Part shown: positions 47,101 through 59,160 of the stretch, one piece after another
Position numbering within the stretch: the stretch's first letter is position 1
Layout: every line of letters begins with the position of its first letter
Translations under genes and position numbers: made by a program
The notes under the pieces: generated by a model
Seen by the model: the letters and a program-made list of their open reading frames with translations, nothing else
The model's database searches: none
What the model was told of the DNA's origin: nothing
Assembly: GCA_018296165.2 (NCBI GenBank)
Contig: JACKQL020000005.1
Location: 930,001-994,000 of the forward strand
Reading direction: 5' to 3'
DNA: 64,000 bases
DNA from: Termitomyces sp. T153
Lineage: Eukaryota > Basidiomycota > Agaricomycetes > Agaricales > Lyophyllaceae

Positions 47101-48147
47101 TGTGATTATGGTAGTGGTAGACCTGTATAGCAAGCAAGCACACTTTATTCTGACCCACACTACCTGTTCTGCCATGGGCACTGCAAACCTGTACCAGAGG
47201 AACATCTGGAAGCTCCACAGCCTCTCCAATGCCTACATCTCAGATTGGGGACCACAATTTGTGGTGGAGTTCACCTGGGAGCTCTACTAACTGCTCAGAG
47301 TGAAGCTCCACACCACTACTGCCTACTACCCACAGTCCAATAGCCAGACAGAATGCGTAAACCAGGAGTTGGAGCAGTATCTCTGCCTCTTTTGCAACAA
47401 GCACCAAGATGACTGGGACAAACTCCTCCCTGATGCCAAATTCCAGTACAACAATCAATTTCACACATCCACCCAGTTTTCCCCATTCTTCCTTGACACA
47501 GGACAGCATCCATGCATGGGTTTTGAACCCCAAGCCTGACCCTCAGAGAATGAGGCAGTAAACAAATTTGTGGACTAGATGAAGAGGTCACAGGAGGAGG
47601 CCTGAGCAGCACTGGCAAAGGCAAAGGATGACATGGCATGATACTATGACTGTGGGAGAACCCTGGAATGCAAATATCAGCCCAGAAATTGAGTCTACCT
47701 AGATGCCTCCAACATTACAACTACCCAGCCCTCAAAAAAGCTGTCACACTGTCAGTTGGGACCTTTCACAGTGGAATGATAGGTAAGACCCTTGGCCTAT
47801 CAACTCTGGCTCCCCATGGGGATGCACCAGCTTCATCCAGTATTCAACATGGTCAAACTAACTCTGTCCCATAAAGATCCCATTCCAGGGTATTGTCTGC
47901 CACCTCCACTGCCCCCTATAGTGGTCAGCAACAATGAGGAATACAAGGTGGAGGAAATCCTGGATAGTCATTTATTCTGGAGATAACTACAATACAAGGT
48001 GAAGTGGAAGGGCTACAGGATTGAGGATATCTCCTGGGAGCCACAGGAGAATGTACATGCCCCCAGACTTGTCAAGGAGTTCCACCAGAGACATCCAGAT
48101 GCCCCACATGCCATACAAGGGATCTACCCTATCTTACCAGTGGACTG
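44156..48147 (+). pseudogene. Chromovirus pol remnant: PR-RT-RH-IN-chromodomain
   Basis: The protease site reads LLNSG instead of the catalytic D-S/T-G (near 44,470). The reverse transcriptase has YLDD intact at 45734-45745 and VKNHYPLP, but stops interrupt it at about 45,428, 45,551, 45,678 and 45,782. RNase H (VEADSSNFATGAML, YKIHDKEMLAIIW) is largely open from 45,902 to 46,387. Integrase keeps the HH-CC finger (about 46,855-46,980) and all three acidic residues (SMDFF, SDWGPQF, QTECVNQELEQYL), although neighbouring Arg codons have become Trp or Cys. A chromodomain (EYKVEEILDS, YKVKWKGY, ISWEPQENV) lies at about 47,938-48,120 with one stop inside. Confidence 0.93.
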
Positions 48148-48194
48148 AGTGATCAGGGACTTCTTTTACCCCACACATTGAGATGCTGCATGCT

Positions 48195-48207
48195 AGAGGG
48201 GGGGTGA
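48195..48207 (+). other. Polypurine tract of the chromovirus
   Basis: AGAGGGGGGGTGA abuts the 3' LTR start TGTCAGG. Its final GGGGGGTGA followed by TGTCA is identical to the junction of the element at 10186-16302. Confidence 0.88.
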
Positions 48208-48579
48208 TGTCAGGGGACTTCCATTTCTGACCTCTGCAACTCATTCAAGCACCTTTGCAGCTTGTTTGACATCTCTGGGGCTCTTTCTAGAACCCTGGAG
48301 ATCTCTGGAGAACTGTGGGGTTCTCCATATTATCTCAGCAATCATTGCCCTAGGGTTCAGAGTAGCTCCAGTCATCTGTACAGTAGTTCCCATGCCTCTG
48401 CTACCTGCTGATGCACTGTACCAAGCAGTGGGGATCCTTAGACTTGTTCTTTTTGGATTCTCCTCTGCTAGGTAATTAGTTACTGATTGTATCATTGTCC
48501 ACTCTGCTAATATACTTTGGATTCCCTGCCTCTGCTAGCTGTGTGACTCTGATCTGCCACTCTGGAGGTTGCCCTTACA
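48208..48579 (+). repeat. 3' LTR of the chromovirus
   Basis: Same termini as the 5' LTR. It has a 3-bp insertion relative to it near 48,530 and also carries AGACTTGTTCT (48440-48450). It lies directly after the polypurine tract. Confidence 0.95.
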
Positions 48580-48584
48580 CTTTC

Positions 48585-50404
48585 CTTTTGTCCTTCTGTT
48601 GCATTTTCTGTCTTATTGGTGGTGCCAGTTTCACCCCTGGTGGAGGTTGTGGTCATGACTGCTGGCCCTTGCCACCAACCTCAGAGCAGACTCTGGAATG
48701 GCTCCTGCAGAGACCCTTGACTTCTAGACTGGTGGTGGTGGTTCCCTTTATGCCTCTACCCTAAATGGGACATCATATCCCCTAATCATGTATGCCCATC
48801 TTAGAGACACTGGGCTGCTGATACAATTCCAGGTGCATCCCTTGCCCCTCATTGTCTACTTCCATTGGGACTGGCCCAGCCATTGGTCAATATCACCAGT
48901 TCCCAGCAGCATTGCTGGCAAACTGGTGCCTGGTTATGATTCTCATAGTATTGTTGGGGTGGGGGTACCCTTGGTCCTGGTTGTTCAAATTCCACTGCCA
49001 GATGATACTCATAGGTGTCTGTCCAGCATACTCAAATCTTTCTGGGGCTTGCCCAGCAGTTCCAACACCTGATCTCCCCCTTCCAGAGCTGTTCAAACTC
49101 TCCTGTTGTGAATATTGAGTGTAGTATGCTATTGTACATGTTAGGCAGTTAGCACAATCAGATATTGTACTTGAAACAGAACTTTTCCACATCAGACTTG
49201 CTGTTGTAATATTTGGCCTTGTTAGATCTGGCCACCAATCACTGGACTTGGGTGTATCTCTTTTCTTTTGCCAATCACTTCTACCTTGCAAATTCTTCTG
49301 GGTGAGTAATGTCCTGTAATTCCAGATACTGGTTCTAGAGCAGCTAGTTTTGTGTACTCTTGTAGCAGCTCCCACATTGTATCTCTCAGTGACCATCTGA
49401 CTCTGAACTCAAAGTTCCCTCTTTTATTCCACTGATGTTAATCAACTCTTCTACAAACTACTCTTGGTCTCTGGCTGAATCAAAATCATAGAGTTCTGGA
49501 GTGGCATGGTCTGGGAACAGCAAATCATTGCTCTCATGGTATGGTTGTAACAATGACACATGTAAGTTTGACATAATCTGTCCTTCCTACAGTGCTTCAG
49601 GCAGTTCCAAGACATAGTTAGGAGGAAGAGTGCCAATAAGAAATGCCCTAATAGTGTAAGAAAGCATAACAACTGAATACCACTGTTCTGGATGAACCAG
49701 TCAAGCACAAGTACTGATGCACTATAATTGAGGAATCTGATGCTCATGTTGAGGGCAATAATGATCACAATGGCAATGGCACTCTTCCCCTTGGAGTGTT
49801 GATCAAACAGACAATGAAGGATCAGATGAAGAGTCAGGTGGAAGGTCAGATGATGAGTTGGCTGAGGAGAAGAAAGAGTAGATGAAACACTTTTCTGTAA
49901 GTTTCTATTATTGATCTGAGACTCTGTTGCTTCATCTGATTGTTTGTATGTACCATTTTGTGGACCTTGCTGTTTTCGCACTTCTGGACACATCTGTTTC
50001 TTACACTCATGTACTTTGCTGACATTGTGCTTTAGTCTTACTTATCATTGTATGCTGCATGCAATTGTATTGATTTTGATATGGCATCTTTGTTCATGAG
50101 ACCATTATGACTATAAACTGCTCATCAGAAAGATATCCTACAGGTCAACTGATACATACATCTCTCATAGATTTCAAAAATTATAACGAAACCCCAGAGG
50201 ATTCCCATATTGTACCTTCTGAGATATTTGCAGGTAACATCAATCGAAGATTAGTTCTAATTATTCTCTTATAATCAGAATAAGTTGATATTATCTAAAA
50301 GCCAACTTTCCTTCTATAGTGTAAAACATCTACTTATAAATTACATTCATGGGATTGTATAAGTGCAATGATTTGGCTATATAACCAAAGCAACTTCTTA
50401 CTAA
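48585..50404. other. CpG-poor, decayed element DNA right of the chromovirus
   Basis: On the minus strand a short stretch near 49,370-49,440 (GNFEFRVRWSLRDTMWELLQ) resembles the degenerate chromo-like segment seen at the end of some basidiomycete element polyproteins. Acidic, repetitive sequence follows near 49,800-49,870. Frames are broken throughout. With the left flank it probably formed one older element, split by the chromovirus. Confidence 0.4.
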
Positions 50405-50610
50405 TGTTTAGTGCATCTGTACTCCCTGTTTTCGGCTCCTCCTTACATGACCAATGTTAGGTCCATAAAATAACTTCTACATCCGAAAGATACACTGGCA
50501 GTCTTTCAATGTAACGTTTGCGTGTTCCCTCATGCACTTTTCTGGAATCTTCGACCTAGAATCATTTAAAACTTCGCGGCTTATCCAACATTGATCTCCC
50601 ATTCTCGCAA
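50405..50610 (-). repeat. Right copy of the direct repeat bracketing the element block
   Basis: Partner of 39640-39850, about 10.8 kb apart. The shared peptide frame contains a stop after CQCIFRM, so this copy is dead if it was ever coding. The two copies diverge much more than the LTRs of the chromovirus between them. Confidence 0.65.
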
Positions 50611-50757
50611 TCAAGTTCTATCTTGGAGACCCCAGCTACGTCACAATCCTAAACTAATATTGTTTTCAATAATTGAGTATGCTTCATCCGGGGGCTCCTT
50701 TGTTCTTTCCAAGACCCATCATTCCCTTCGTGAGTTGGTAAAGTAGTTGGTATATAA

Positions 50758-53277
50758 TTACATCTTATCAGATACATCTAGCGTGTGAGTTATAGGTATA
50801 TCGCTGGGAGTGGGAGGGCCAGCATAGTGATAGCGTCCATCTATGAGTAAATTTAGAAATCAATCTCATCATAGAGCAAGTGATCAGGATGGACGACGTA
50901 CTGATGAAATACCATCCTGCACTAATAGCCGCAAAACCAACAAAGACCACGCTGGCGTAATCTGCCCATTCTACATCAGCACAACGCATCGCACTTGGAT
51001 GAATAAAGAACACGTACTCATTGTCACCCGATCAACGGGAATGGCCACTGGCATGGAAAACAATACAATTTCAAGCAAAATCCACGCCAACGCAACAACA
51101 TTGATATACCACCCCCACCTCCCTAGAGAGAAGGGTGCCCCACGCATTTTTTTCCTTCCTTCTTTCCCAACTAACAAGATCGCTATGGGCATAGCATAAC
51201 TTGCTCCTAAGCAGATAACAGCTACGCCGGAAAAGGCGTTGAATGCTGCGCTGGATCCTAGGTATAGCAGACCGAGGAGGAGTTGGATGCCGGTGGAGAG
51301 GAGGTGCGCATTGAAGGGGACTGAAGATGGATCGGAGGCGTCACCAGAGATACGAGAGAAGATATGGTGGAAGGGTATTCCTTTGTCTCGTGCAAAGGAC
51401 CAAGTTCCGCGAGAGGCGGCACAACAAACAGATATAGTACAGAAGAAGCCAATACTGATGACTTGCGATAGGAGGAGGGTTACTGGGGTAAGTGGAAAAT
51501 TTATGGAGAAACGTACTTATGAATGACTGGTAGAAAGAGAGATTGTCAGACGTTCCTCGTATGAAAGGTGTTGAGTCATATTTACCATCCCAAATCCACC
51601 AGCTTGTGAACCCATGATGAGAGTGAACATGACTCCAGTCGGCTGACCGCCAGGAACTGAAGGAGAAATTATTATTGTTTGTAGTCGAATAGCGAACATG
51701 AGACGAACCAGCGAGAAGACTTTGAATATCAGGCAACGTGAACACAACAGGAAGAAGGAAGAGGAGGCCGCTGATCGAACCAATGGGAATAGAATAGACC
51801 ATTGCCTGGGGCACCTGAACAGCAGGATGACGCACTTCTTCGGCCATACTAGTTACTAGATATCGAGGTCAGCTCCTTACGGAAGTAGATGTGGGAGGGT
51901 GTGGATATACTCATTCCAATAGAAGAAAAGACGTAGGCTGCAGATGTTCAGTCCAATCGAACCACAAGGAGGTTTCAATACGACTCACCAGGCTAAGACG
52001 ATGATCAATTCGTCCCGTGAGTAAATTGCAAGGAGAGAAGCAGAGATTCTTACAGGTGCCAGCCCCATAACGAACGCCCATCCAGGTGTCCATCCGGATG
52101 GGGAAGGATCGAAATGCCCAAGTGCGAATGAGATTGGGCGCCGTCCGGCAGCAGCCTTCACTGAAAATCCGACGAGGATGACTAAAGCAAACGTAAGACG
52201 GTGAGAAAACTTTTATATACCAGTAGACAAAGAGTTTAGGTGAATACCGATTATTCCGAGGAGAGTCCAACACGCTGAGATAATCTAGTACCAGTGAAGG
52301 TCATGATCAGAGAGAGTGATTGGGCGATAAGAACATACGTCAAGGGCTGGGAGAAATTTATTCAGGTACAGGACGAAGATACTTGTGAAAACGGTCACGG
52401 CGACGAATACAAGATCTTCAGTGTTCTTTATAGAAAAAATTATTCTGTTCTGGATATGGGGCGGTACACACATGTCTGCCAAGGTGTCACAACCCATTCG
52501 GGGTGAAATATCGCGACACCTGCAATGAGGAGTTGTGCGGTCGCCTGTAAGTATGTGAGATTCATCACCCTGTGAAATATGAAAAATGTCGCACGAAAGC
52601 TACCGCAAGGCTCACGGTCCAAATTCCGACGGTAAAGAGCCACCCATTGATCCAGGACAAGACGAGACGAGATTTGGGTGACGCGAGGCGATAACACCAA
52701 TAGTAAGCTCCAGCGGAAGTGGGATAAACAGAACAAATCTCTGCGAGCGAGAGCGCATTGAATTGTGAAAGAACGGAGACTATGATCCAGCTGTGAAGTC
52801 AAGGAGAAATCAATTAAAGGCAGCAAGGTAGAATTAATGTGCCCATATACCACCAGATCATAACAACCGGACCACCAAGAGTTAGCGAGGAGACGAATAG
52901 CGTGGACAAGCCGTAAGCTACAAAAGAGGGTATATGAAGCCATGATTATGATGTCATACGAGAAGCTGGTACTCACGGACGGACATGATAGCTGAGGATG
53001 ATAGAGTCATGAGTAGTACGCGATTCGATAGACGAGACCTACCAAGTGTCACTAATGATGATCGAATGGATCAGTTTCGAATGCGGAAATGAGGATATAT
53101 ACCCACTAAACAGGACATGGAACAACCCGCGAGACTGTTGTAAGTTATGAGAACACTACCAAGCGCGATGGAAATCCGGAAACAGCTCACGCGCGGTAAT
53201 GCTGGTTTGTATCCCAGTTTCTGGAGGCCTTGTGCATCGATATCAGACAGGGATGAGCCATCCTCGCTAGCAGACAT
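50758..53277 (-). CDS. Amino-acid permease of the APC superfamily, paralog 1
   Basis: Twelve-helix plasma-membrane transporter of the fungal amino acid/choline/GABA permease type. The start MSASEDGSSLSDIDAQGLQK is in exon 53191-53277; many short introns follow. Landmarks in order: SRGLFHVLF, AEICSVYPTSAGAYYW, VAGVAIFHPEWVVTPWQT, VFTSIFVLYLNKFLPALD, EVRHPAVQVPQAMVYSIP, SRISGDASDP, NAHLLSTGIQLLLGLLY, APFSLGRWGW and YASVVFVGFAAISAGWYF. The last exon reads HYAGPPTPSDI and ends at a stop at 50758-50760. LGYKPAL near the start and the SRGLF motif are typical of the family. No frame defect was found in the parts read. Substrate specificity cannot be told from sequence here. It points away from paralog 2. 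Confidence 0.92.
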
Positions 53278-54469
53278 GGCCGGGCGGAAGGATAAGCTTA
53301 AGGTTACTCATCTTGAAATATATAGCGCGTATTCTGAAGAAAGTTCGGAGCAAACCTCCTATCTCTGGACCGGCGAGCTCGGAAAGAAGGTTGCGGAGCG
53401 TGAAATCCGGATGTGCGCCGCGTGTCGTGACGTCATTGCTGCAACTCTTAAGGCGGCAGCGCTCTACCGGTTGAAAAATTGGCCATCCAGCACGGCCGTA
53501 GGTCACTGACAAAGACTCGAAGCCTGGCATCGTCCGGTCTACTCAATAGTCTTTTTTTTCGTTGCTCCATAGCTCTTATCTCGCGTCAGTCTTGCATTTC
53601 AATCAAGAGGGAATATTGCCATCAAAACTCGGGACAAGACTAAATGTCATGTGATTTCAAGGCTTGTATATACGCAAATGTTCATGCCAACCAACCTTAC
53701 GTACTTGGGTTTGGCATCAGCGAGATGATGCTCCGATCTGTCTATGGACGGCAAACCGTTGTCTGACTCGGAATCGAGCAACAACCCGATAACAAGATTA
53801 ACTTTGATTGAATATTGTAGCATTCTGGGAGCTTCTACAGAGCCTTTTTTAAATGGATAGGCGGGCTGCAATGTCGTTCCACCATTTTGGACAAACTTTA
53901 TCACTAGTGCTCTACATTGATATCCTAACGATTATGAAAACCATTAAAAATTATTAGCCATGACGAAATCTAATCATCACGGATCATAGACCACAATTAA
54001 TCTACTATGCATACTAACGGACATATTATCTTTGGTCATCCAGTGCAACTCCTTGAATGTTATCGTGAAAGTGGTTATTATGTCACAGCAGTTTCACTGC
54101 TGGCATCAGAAACAGTTACCATTGGAAAATGGAAAGAGAAGCCTGTCAAACCATTTCTTTGACAGACTTCTCTGTAGAAAGGCTTTTTCCATTGTTTCGG
54201 AACCTTTTTTCATTGGAAACACATTGTTTAGAAATGGTATAACAGGTTTCCTTTATAGTATTTCCTTGGGAAGCATTATGGGCTGCCAGCAGTGGTTTGG
54301 TTGGCACTAAGCCAGTTATAACAAGGCAGAACAATCCTAATTTAGTGTTACCCCTTCTCCATGCTTCTACGTGCTCCTCCTTTGCTTGTTCCATACCATA
54401 TTGGGAATAAGAAAGCTTGGAAGGCTTCCGCTGGCTCAAACTTTGCTGAATTTGTCAAAAAATAACATT
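53278..54469. other. Upstream region of permease 1, with a fold-back
   Basis: The first ~650 bp are CpG-containing and should hold the permease promoter; plus-strand frames here have no motifs. From about 53,950 the sequence becomes CpG-poor. A fold-back occurs at about 54119-54194, with inner arms AGAGAAGCCTGTCAAA and TTTGACAGACTTCTCT and outer arms TGGAAAA/TTTTCCA. Confidence 0.45.
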
Positions 54470-57400
54470 AGTCTGATCTTCCAAAACACCAAAAGCTTGT
54501 CTTGTCCTTACACATTCCATTAATCTGAAGATTCTCAGGCTTGTTGGAGTTCTGTGTGCTAAGATCAATCAATTTGTCTGTAAAAGGAACTGCAGGTTAT
54601 TAAGAAACCAATCTGGTCAGTGTTGAATCATGCATTTGAGATAATCAATGCCCTTCAAATGCCATTCAAAATACAAAAGCCTTGGTCTTCCTTGAATTCA
54701 ATAGGTGTGCCTGTGTGCCTCACCACATTGCCTGTGGTTTGCCACAAATTGGCAAGAACTGGGTAGAAGGTGCACCAAGAGCTCTTGAGACAGTCTAAAA
54801 TGTCACATAGAGGTAATATGGTACACCTGTATATTCAGACAGCAGTGACTAGTTTGAGATCTCAGGACTTCTGATGGAATGGGATTGATGCAAGAAAAAC
54901 AGCTCAAACATCACTAGTGTTGTCAAAGTTGATATTTCTTAACAACCTAGTATGGGTGCTGCACATGACATGTCCAGGATCTAGCACAATAAAGGATATA
55001 TATAGTCATCCACATCATCAACTGAAACACTAAGGCTAAATATTTGACTAATACCTTTACAACTTGGTTTCACCCTGTCTCTCCCATGCTTCTGTCATGG
55101 CCCACTCCCTGGACCCCCAAACATTGTTACCAACCCACTCGCTCCCCCGGAGTTTCCCCAAATGCCCTGTCAAACTCCCCCACCATTGTACACCCTCAAT
55201 GCCCACCCCAGGTAACTCCAACACTTCTTTAGTGAACCCTGACAGCCCCCTGGCTAACTCTGATGCCTTTTCTGCACCTGTCAAAGCTCCCCTCAACTCT
55301 CCTGAACCCCTGGGACACTCCCCTGTCATTCCTGACTCTGCCACCCATCACCAACTCCTCCCCCTAGTCAGCCCGACCAACCCCAGAGCATCATGACAAC
55401 CTTGGAATGGCCCACATCCTCAACTGATCCCATCAGAATATCACTGCAGCCCATCCCCTGATCACAACTGACACCCATTGACTCTGCACAACTCTGTCAA
55501 GCCCTGCCGCCACACCCGCTGTCCCCCGGAGCTCTCCAGTAATCAGTATATAAGTAGTAGAGTAGCTCCTCATACTCTAGTCTTGATATTGCCTTACCTG
55601 ATGTGTTTCTGATTGTTTCTGTCTCATGTTTTGTGTCCTGTGTTACGTTTCCTTTTCTCTCAGTCTCCTGGTTTTATCTCAGTCTCCTGGTCTTGTCTTG
55701 TCTCTATTTCCATTATCATTCTCATTATCATTTTGTATCTCCACTCAAATCTATTTTCATTCCTGTCTCAACCTTGTCTTGACTCTGTCTTATCTTGTTC
55801 AACTCTGTTTCCATTACCATGCTCAAGACCTTTCAACTTCAATACCTTTACAAACTCTGTGTTTACAATTACAAACTTAAACACTCTTTAAACCAACTCC
55901 AGACCTTGCTATTTGCTTGGCTCTGAAAGCTATCAACCTCTGTTGATCCTCCATCAAACTCTGGCCCTGCTCCTATCACTCACATAGCCCCTGTTTGCCC
56001 CGCACCTCCAATACTCACTTCCGGACCTCCATCAAGTCTGATCCCTTTCCCTGCAACTCATCCTAGACTCCTCTGGACCACCCCAGACTGGTTTGGATCA
56101 CTCCCCATTGATTGCCCTCACAAGTCCTTCATGCTTAGACCCTCTCCGAGTGCCCAGTTATTAGTGCAGGGAATCATGTCTGCTTAGTAAGGATTTGCCC
56201 AGTGTAGCTGAGCCCCCATGGTCAGCAGAACCTGACAGCTTCCTAGATAGATTTTCAATTGACTATCTGTTTTGGAGGCAACATGATTGGCAACAATTTG
56301 AAAGGCATGTTCTTGTTCTTCATTGAGATGAAAATCCTTTACTATATGACCAATAACAGGTGCCCACTATTCTGATTAATATCACAGTTCAAGGTAATCT
56401 TTGTCCACAACATCAACAACTCCAAGAGCCTCTATTGTAAGTACCATTGGATGATGACAACACAAGTCATTGTTGAACATGCTCTTCAGGTAGCTCTGAC
56501 TGTTTGTTGTTGACTGTATTTTTCTGAAAGGTGCTTGTTAATGTAGCGTCTACTGTAGGAGTAATAGGTTGTTCTTTCAAAATTGATTGACCAGGTGTCA
56601 TCCATCCAGCTTCTTGTAGATGGTTGATCATAGCAGACATGTTGTCATGCCATCTCTCACCAAAGAAAAATGATGAATAAGTAGAAAAATCCGGTCTCCC
56701 TCAATATAGCAATAATGAATTGCTGAAAACTGTAAGAAATTAGCCAAAAACTGTAGGCAGAAGGGGGACTTACAGAAAAGATATACCAATGATCCCAGAA
56801 AATACTAGAAATGAGGCCAGAAGGTTAGCAGCATGACAAGCAAAGGATTTGGGATTCTGCCACATCAGTGATTGAGAAAATGATTGCACTGATGACCAAA
56901 GTCACCTAACAGGTGGCAGCACCAGCTCAGGTTGGTTACTTCCTAAGTGATGCCAAGAAAGCACTCTCCTGACCTCTCCAGCACAACAGTCACCTCTCTC
57001 CCTCAACTTGCACACAGACATCACCTGCCAAATAGACTTAGAAGGATGAGGGGAGATTAGGGAAAGATTTGGAGATGAAAAGAACCATGATGGATGAGTG
57101 AAAACAAGTGCTGAGCACTCACCAGCATGAGGAACAACAAAAATTGTTAGTGTTGGGCAACCATTGGCTAGAATGACAACAGAAGCACTCATGGGACATT
57201 GTGGTCTGTGCATGAGGATGACAGTATAAAGGGAGGGGGGATTTTGAGACTGACAAGCAACATTTGGTGTGAGGCTTGGAATCCCCAGAGAGTGGATTAC
57301 CTAGGCTTATAATGTGAACAGGGCTTTGATCCTAGGTTTTATCTGATAACTGAATCTGTTTTATTTGTTTGAACTGTTGTTTGAACTTATATTCAAATCA

Positions 57401-58275
57401 ATTTCAATCTACTATTACATTGGTAAGATATTGTGATTCTAAAGTGTACTTTGAGCCCTCAAACCTGTTGATTTGCTGTTGTTTGGTTAGGTCTTCAAGA
57501 CAAACAAAAACAAACCACTGCATCTAGATCACATTTGACAATGCCAATATCATCTGGATCAGGTACTACATTGGCATGCAGATAAATGTACTCTTCAACA
57601 TCATTATATCCATCTTGGTAAGAGGCAGGGAGAACTTTTGAGCCCAAACTGTTTTGTGCAAAAAAATCATCCTGTGCATCAAGGCATTAATATCTGATGT
57701 TCATATTATTCATAATGGTAATGTGTGTCTGATAAAATTTGTATGAGTTGAATGCCCTGTCTCAAATGTGTTCTGGTCCTTTTAGTTCTAGTCCACTTCT
57801 CCAAAGTCTAAATAGAGTGAGCATAGACAGACATTAATATTCCCAATCTCCTTTATTGCTCCAAGGCAGAGTACCTATCAAATTATTTATTCTCTTGGTG
57901 TGTGAGGTCACATGAGTATCATATAAAGGGTGTTACCTAGAAAAGCATATTGTGGCAGTACCACAAACAGTAATATTAGAGGGACATATATCCCCATTTT
58001 TCACATCCTTGATTTCTACTCTTTTGCATTGAGATGACCACTCATATAATGACATGTATTCTAACTCAGGACCTCAACAAACATAATCAAAAACAGGAGA
58101 CAGTCCACCACTCTACCTCTATGCTTGATAATGGTACCTTTATCACCACTGACATTATCATGATCTTCATCCTCACCTGTCTTCCACACTTGTCCAGCTT
58201 CTCTGACAAAAGAAGGCCAATACAAATTGCTGAAGTTGTGGTTTGTATAATGGTCAGAATTTCCTAACCAGAGTA
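54470..58275 (-). pseudogene. Decayed Helitron helicase, broken by a solo LTR and probably a second insertion
   Basis: Minus-strand order: the mid-region at 58,270-57,500 reads GDWEY, CLSMLTLFRLWRSGLELKGP, FNSYKF and NIRY-CLDAQDDFFAQ (dash is a stop), a conserved block of basidiomycete Helitron proteins. The helicase start at about 56,680-56,243 reads WHDNMSAMINHLQEAGWMTP, then LNEEQEHAFQIVANHVASKQ and IYLGS. The Walker A region resumes after the LTR at 55,092 (MGETG, stop, NQVVKVLVKYLAL). Many stops are present. The rolling-circle nuclease domain was not identified. The segment of about 56,670-57,500 interrupts the helicase and contains a plus-strand TATAAA (about 57,224), so it may be another LTR whose edges I could not fix. 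Confidence 0.75.
55093..56237 (+). mobile_element. Solo LTR, copy D of the 1.2-kb LTR family, decayed
   Basis: Starts TGTCATGGCCC and ends CCTGACA, with a perfect 5-bp duplication GCTTC (55088-55092 and 56238-56242). It is collinear with the LTRs at 8681, 10186 and 15138. The TATATAA at 55547 and GTCTTGATATT at 55580 keep the 33-nt spacing. Unlike those copies it has lost most CpG sites. It sits inside the Walker A region of the Helitron helicase. Confidence 0.95.
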
Positions 58276-58349
58276 GATTCAAGAGCAGAGGATATCATAC
58301 TGCATGAACTCACAAAGGTAAGAATACATATTGCACAAAGGTTCACACA

Positions 58350-59160
58350 TTACACAGGATGCACAGTGGCATAAAAATGGTCATTCAAGAGTGCACTCAT
58401 CCTAAGGCACTCAAAGTGAAGGACAATGGCAAGCAAGCTGATGAAGAGTCCATATTCAATAGACATGGAGTCATAGCCAACAAGGACCCAGGTGAAACCC
58501 AGTCCTCAAAAGGGACCACATCCTTGATTAATCAACAAATGCAGAACATACATGAACCCAGCAAAAAGACATTATCTGAAGCAATTGGTAAAAATTGTAA
58601 ATCTAGGGACATGATTGTTCCAGGAGGTAGTCAAGGTAACAAAAGGCATCAATGAATTTTCTGACAGGTGCTTTTGGGCTGGCAAACTAGAGGAGCGGAA
58701 GTGTCCAGATGACAAAGACAATACCATTGACATAGCAAACCAATACTTTACTTCAATGGACAGACACCCATAGGAGAGAAACACATCCTGTTCAACAAGC
58801 TCACAGATCCAAAAGGAGTGCTCAAAAATATGGCAAAAGCAGGGCACATTCAAACTGAGGACAACATAGTTAACTACATGAAATGAATGGAAAGAACGAG
58901 CCAAGAAAAAAAGAGAACATCTACATCTAACTTATCATTGAATGCACACACTTATGCATGACTCTCCAACCAAACTAAGTCAAAAACCAATGCAGCCAAG
59001 AGCATTCAGGATTGGCAACATTGTGGAGGTGGAAGTTTCTTTTGTGGTAGTACCAATACATGCAGAATGCTCCTTTTCATGAGGTTGCTCACCCTTTTGG
59101 ATGGTTTATTCAAGACTGTGGGTGTCTCAGGACCATGCATTGGATATGGAAGAACTAACT
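58350..59160 (+). pseudogene. Element-associated protein fragment of unknown function
   Basis: Plus-strand frames in succession read KCPDDKDNTIDIANQYFTSM, LTDPKGVLKNMAKAGHI, TEDNIVNYMK, then FRIGNIVEVEVSFVVVPIHA and, shifted, LLFMRLLTLLDGLFKTVGVS. From memory of this class, similar text occurs at the ends of repeated uncharacterised proteins in Agaricomycete genomes. Frameshifts and stops are frequent. I do not assign a function. Confidence 0.5.

Larger units (their letters stand above)
42467..48579 (+). mobile_element. Complete Ty3/gypsy chromovirus, inactivated
   Basis: LTRs at 42467-42835 (369 bp) and 48208-48579 (372 bp) start TGTCAGGGGAC and end GCCCTTACA. They are flanked by a perfect 5-bp duplication CTTTC (42462-42466 and 48580-48584). 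Total length is 6,113 bp. The interior reads gag with zinc knuckle, protease, reverse transcriptase, RNase H, integrase and chromodomain in the usual order. It has a self-priming site, a polypurine tract and many in-frame stops. LTRs differ at about 22 sites (about 6%), nearly all transitions. The whole element has only a handful of CpG dinucleotides. Confidence 0.97.

Noticed and set aside
53147..53509. 120-codon plus frame over the permease 1 start
   Set aside because: It is antisense to a well-supported exon and has no motifs.
56902..57213. 103-codon minus frame inside the Helitron as helicase
   Set aside because: It does not match helicase motifs; this interval interrupts the helicase and looks like inserted, LTR-like DNA.
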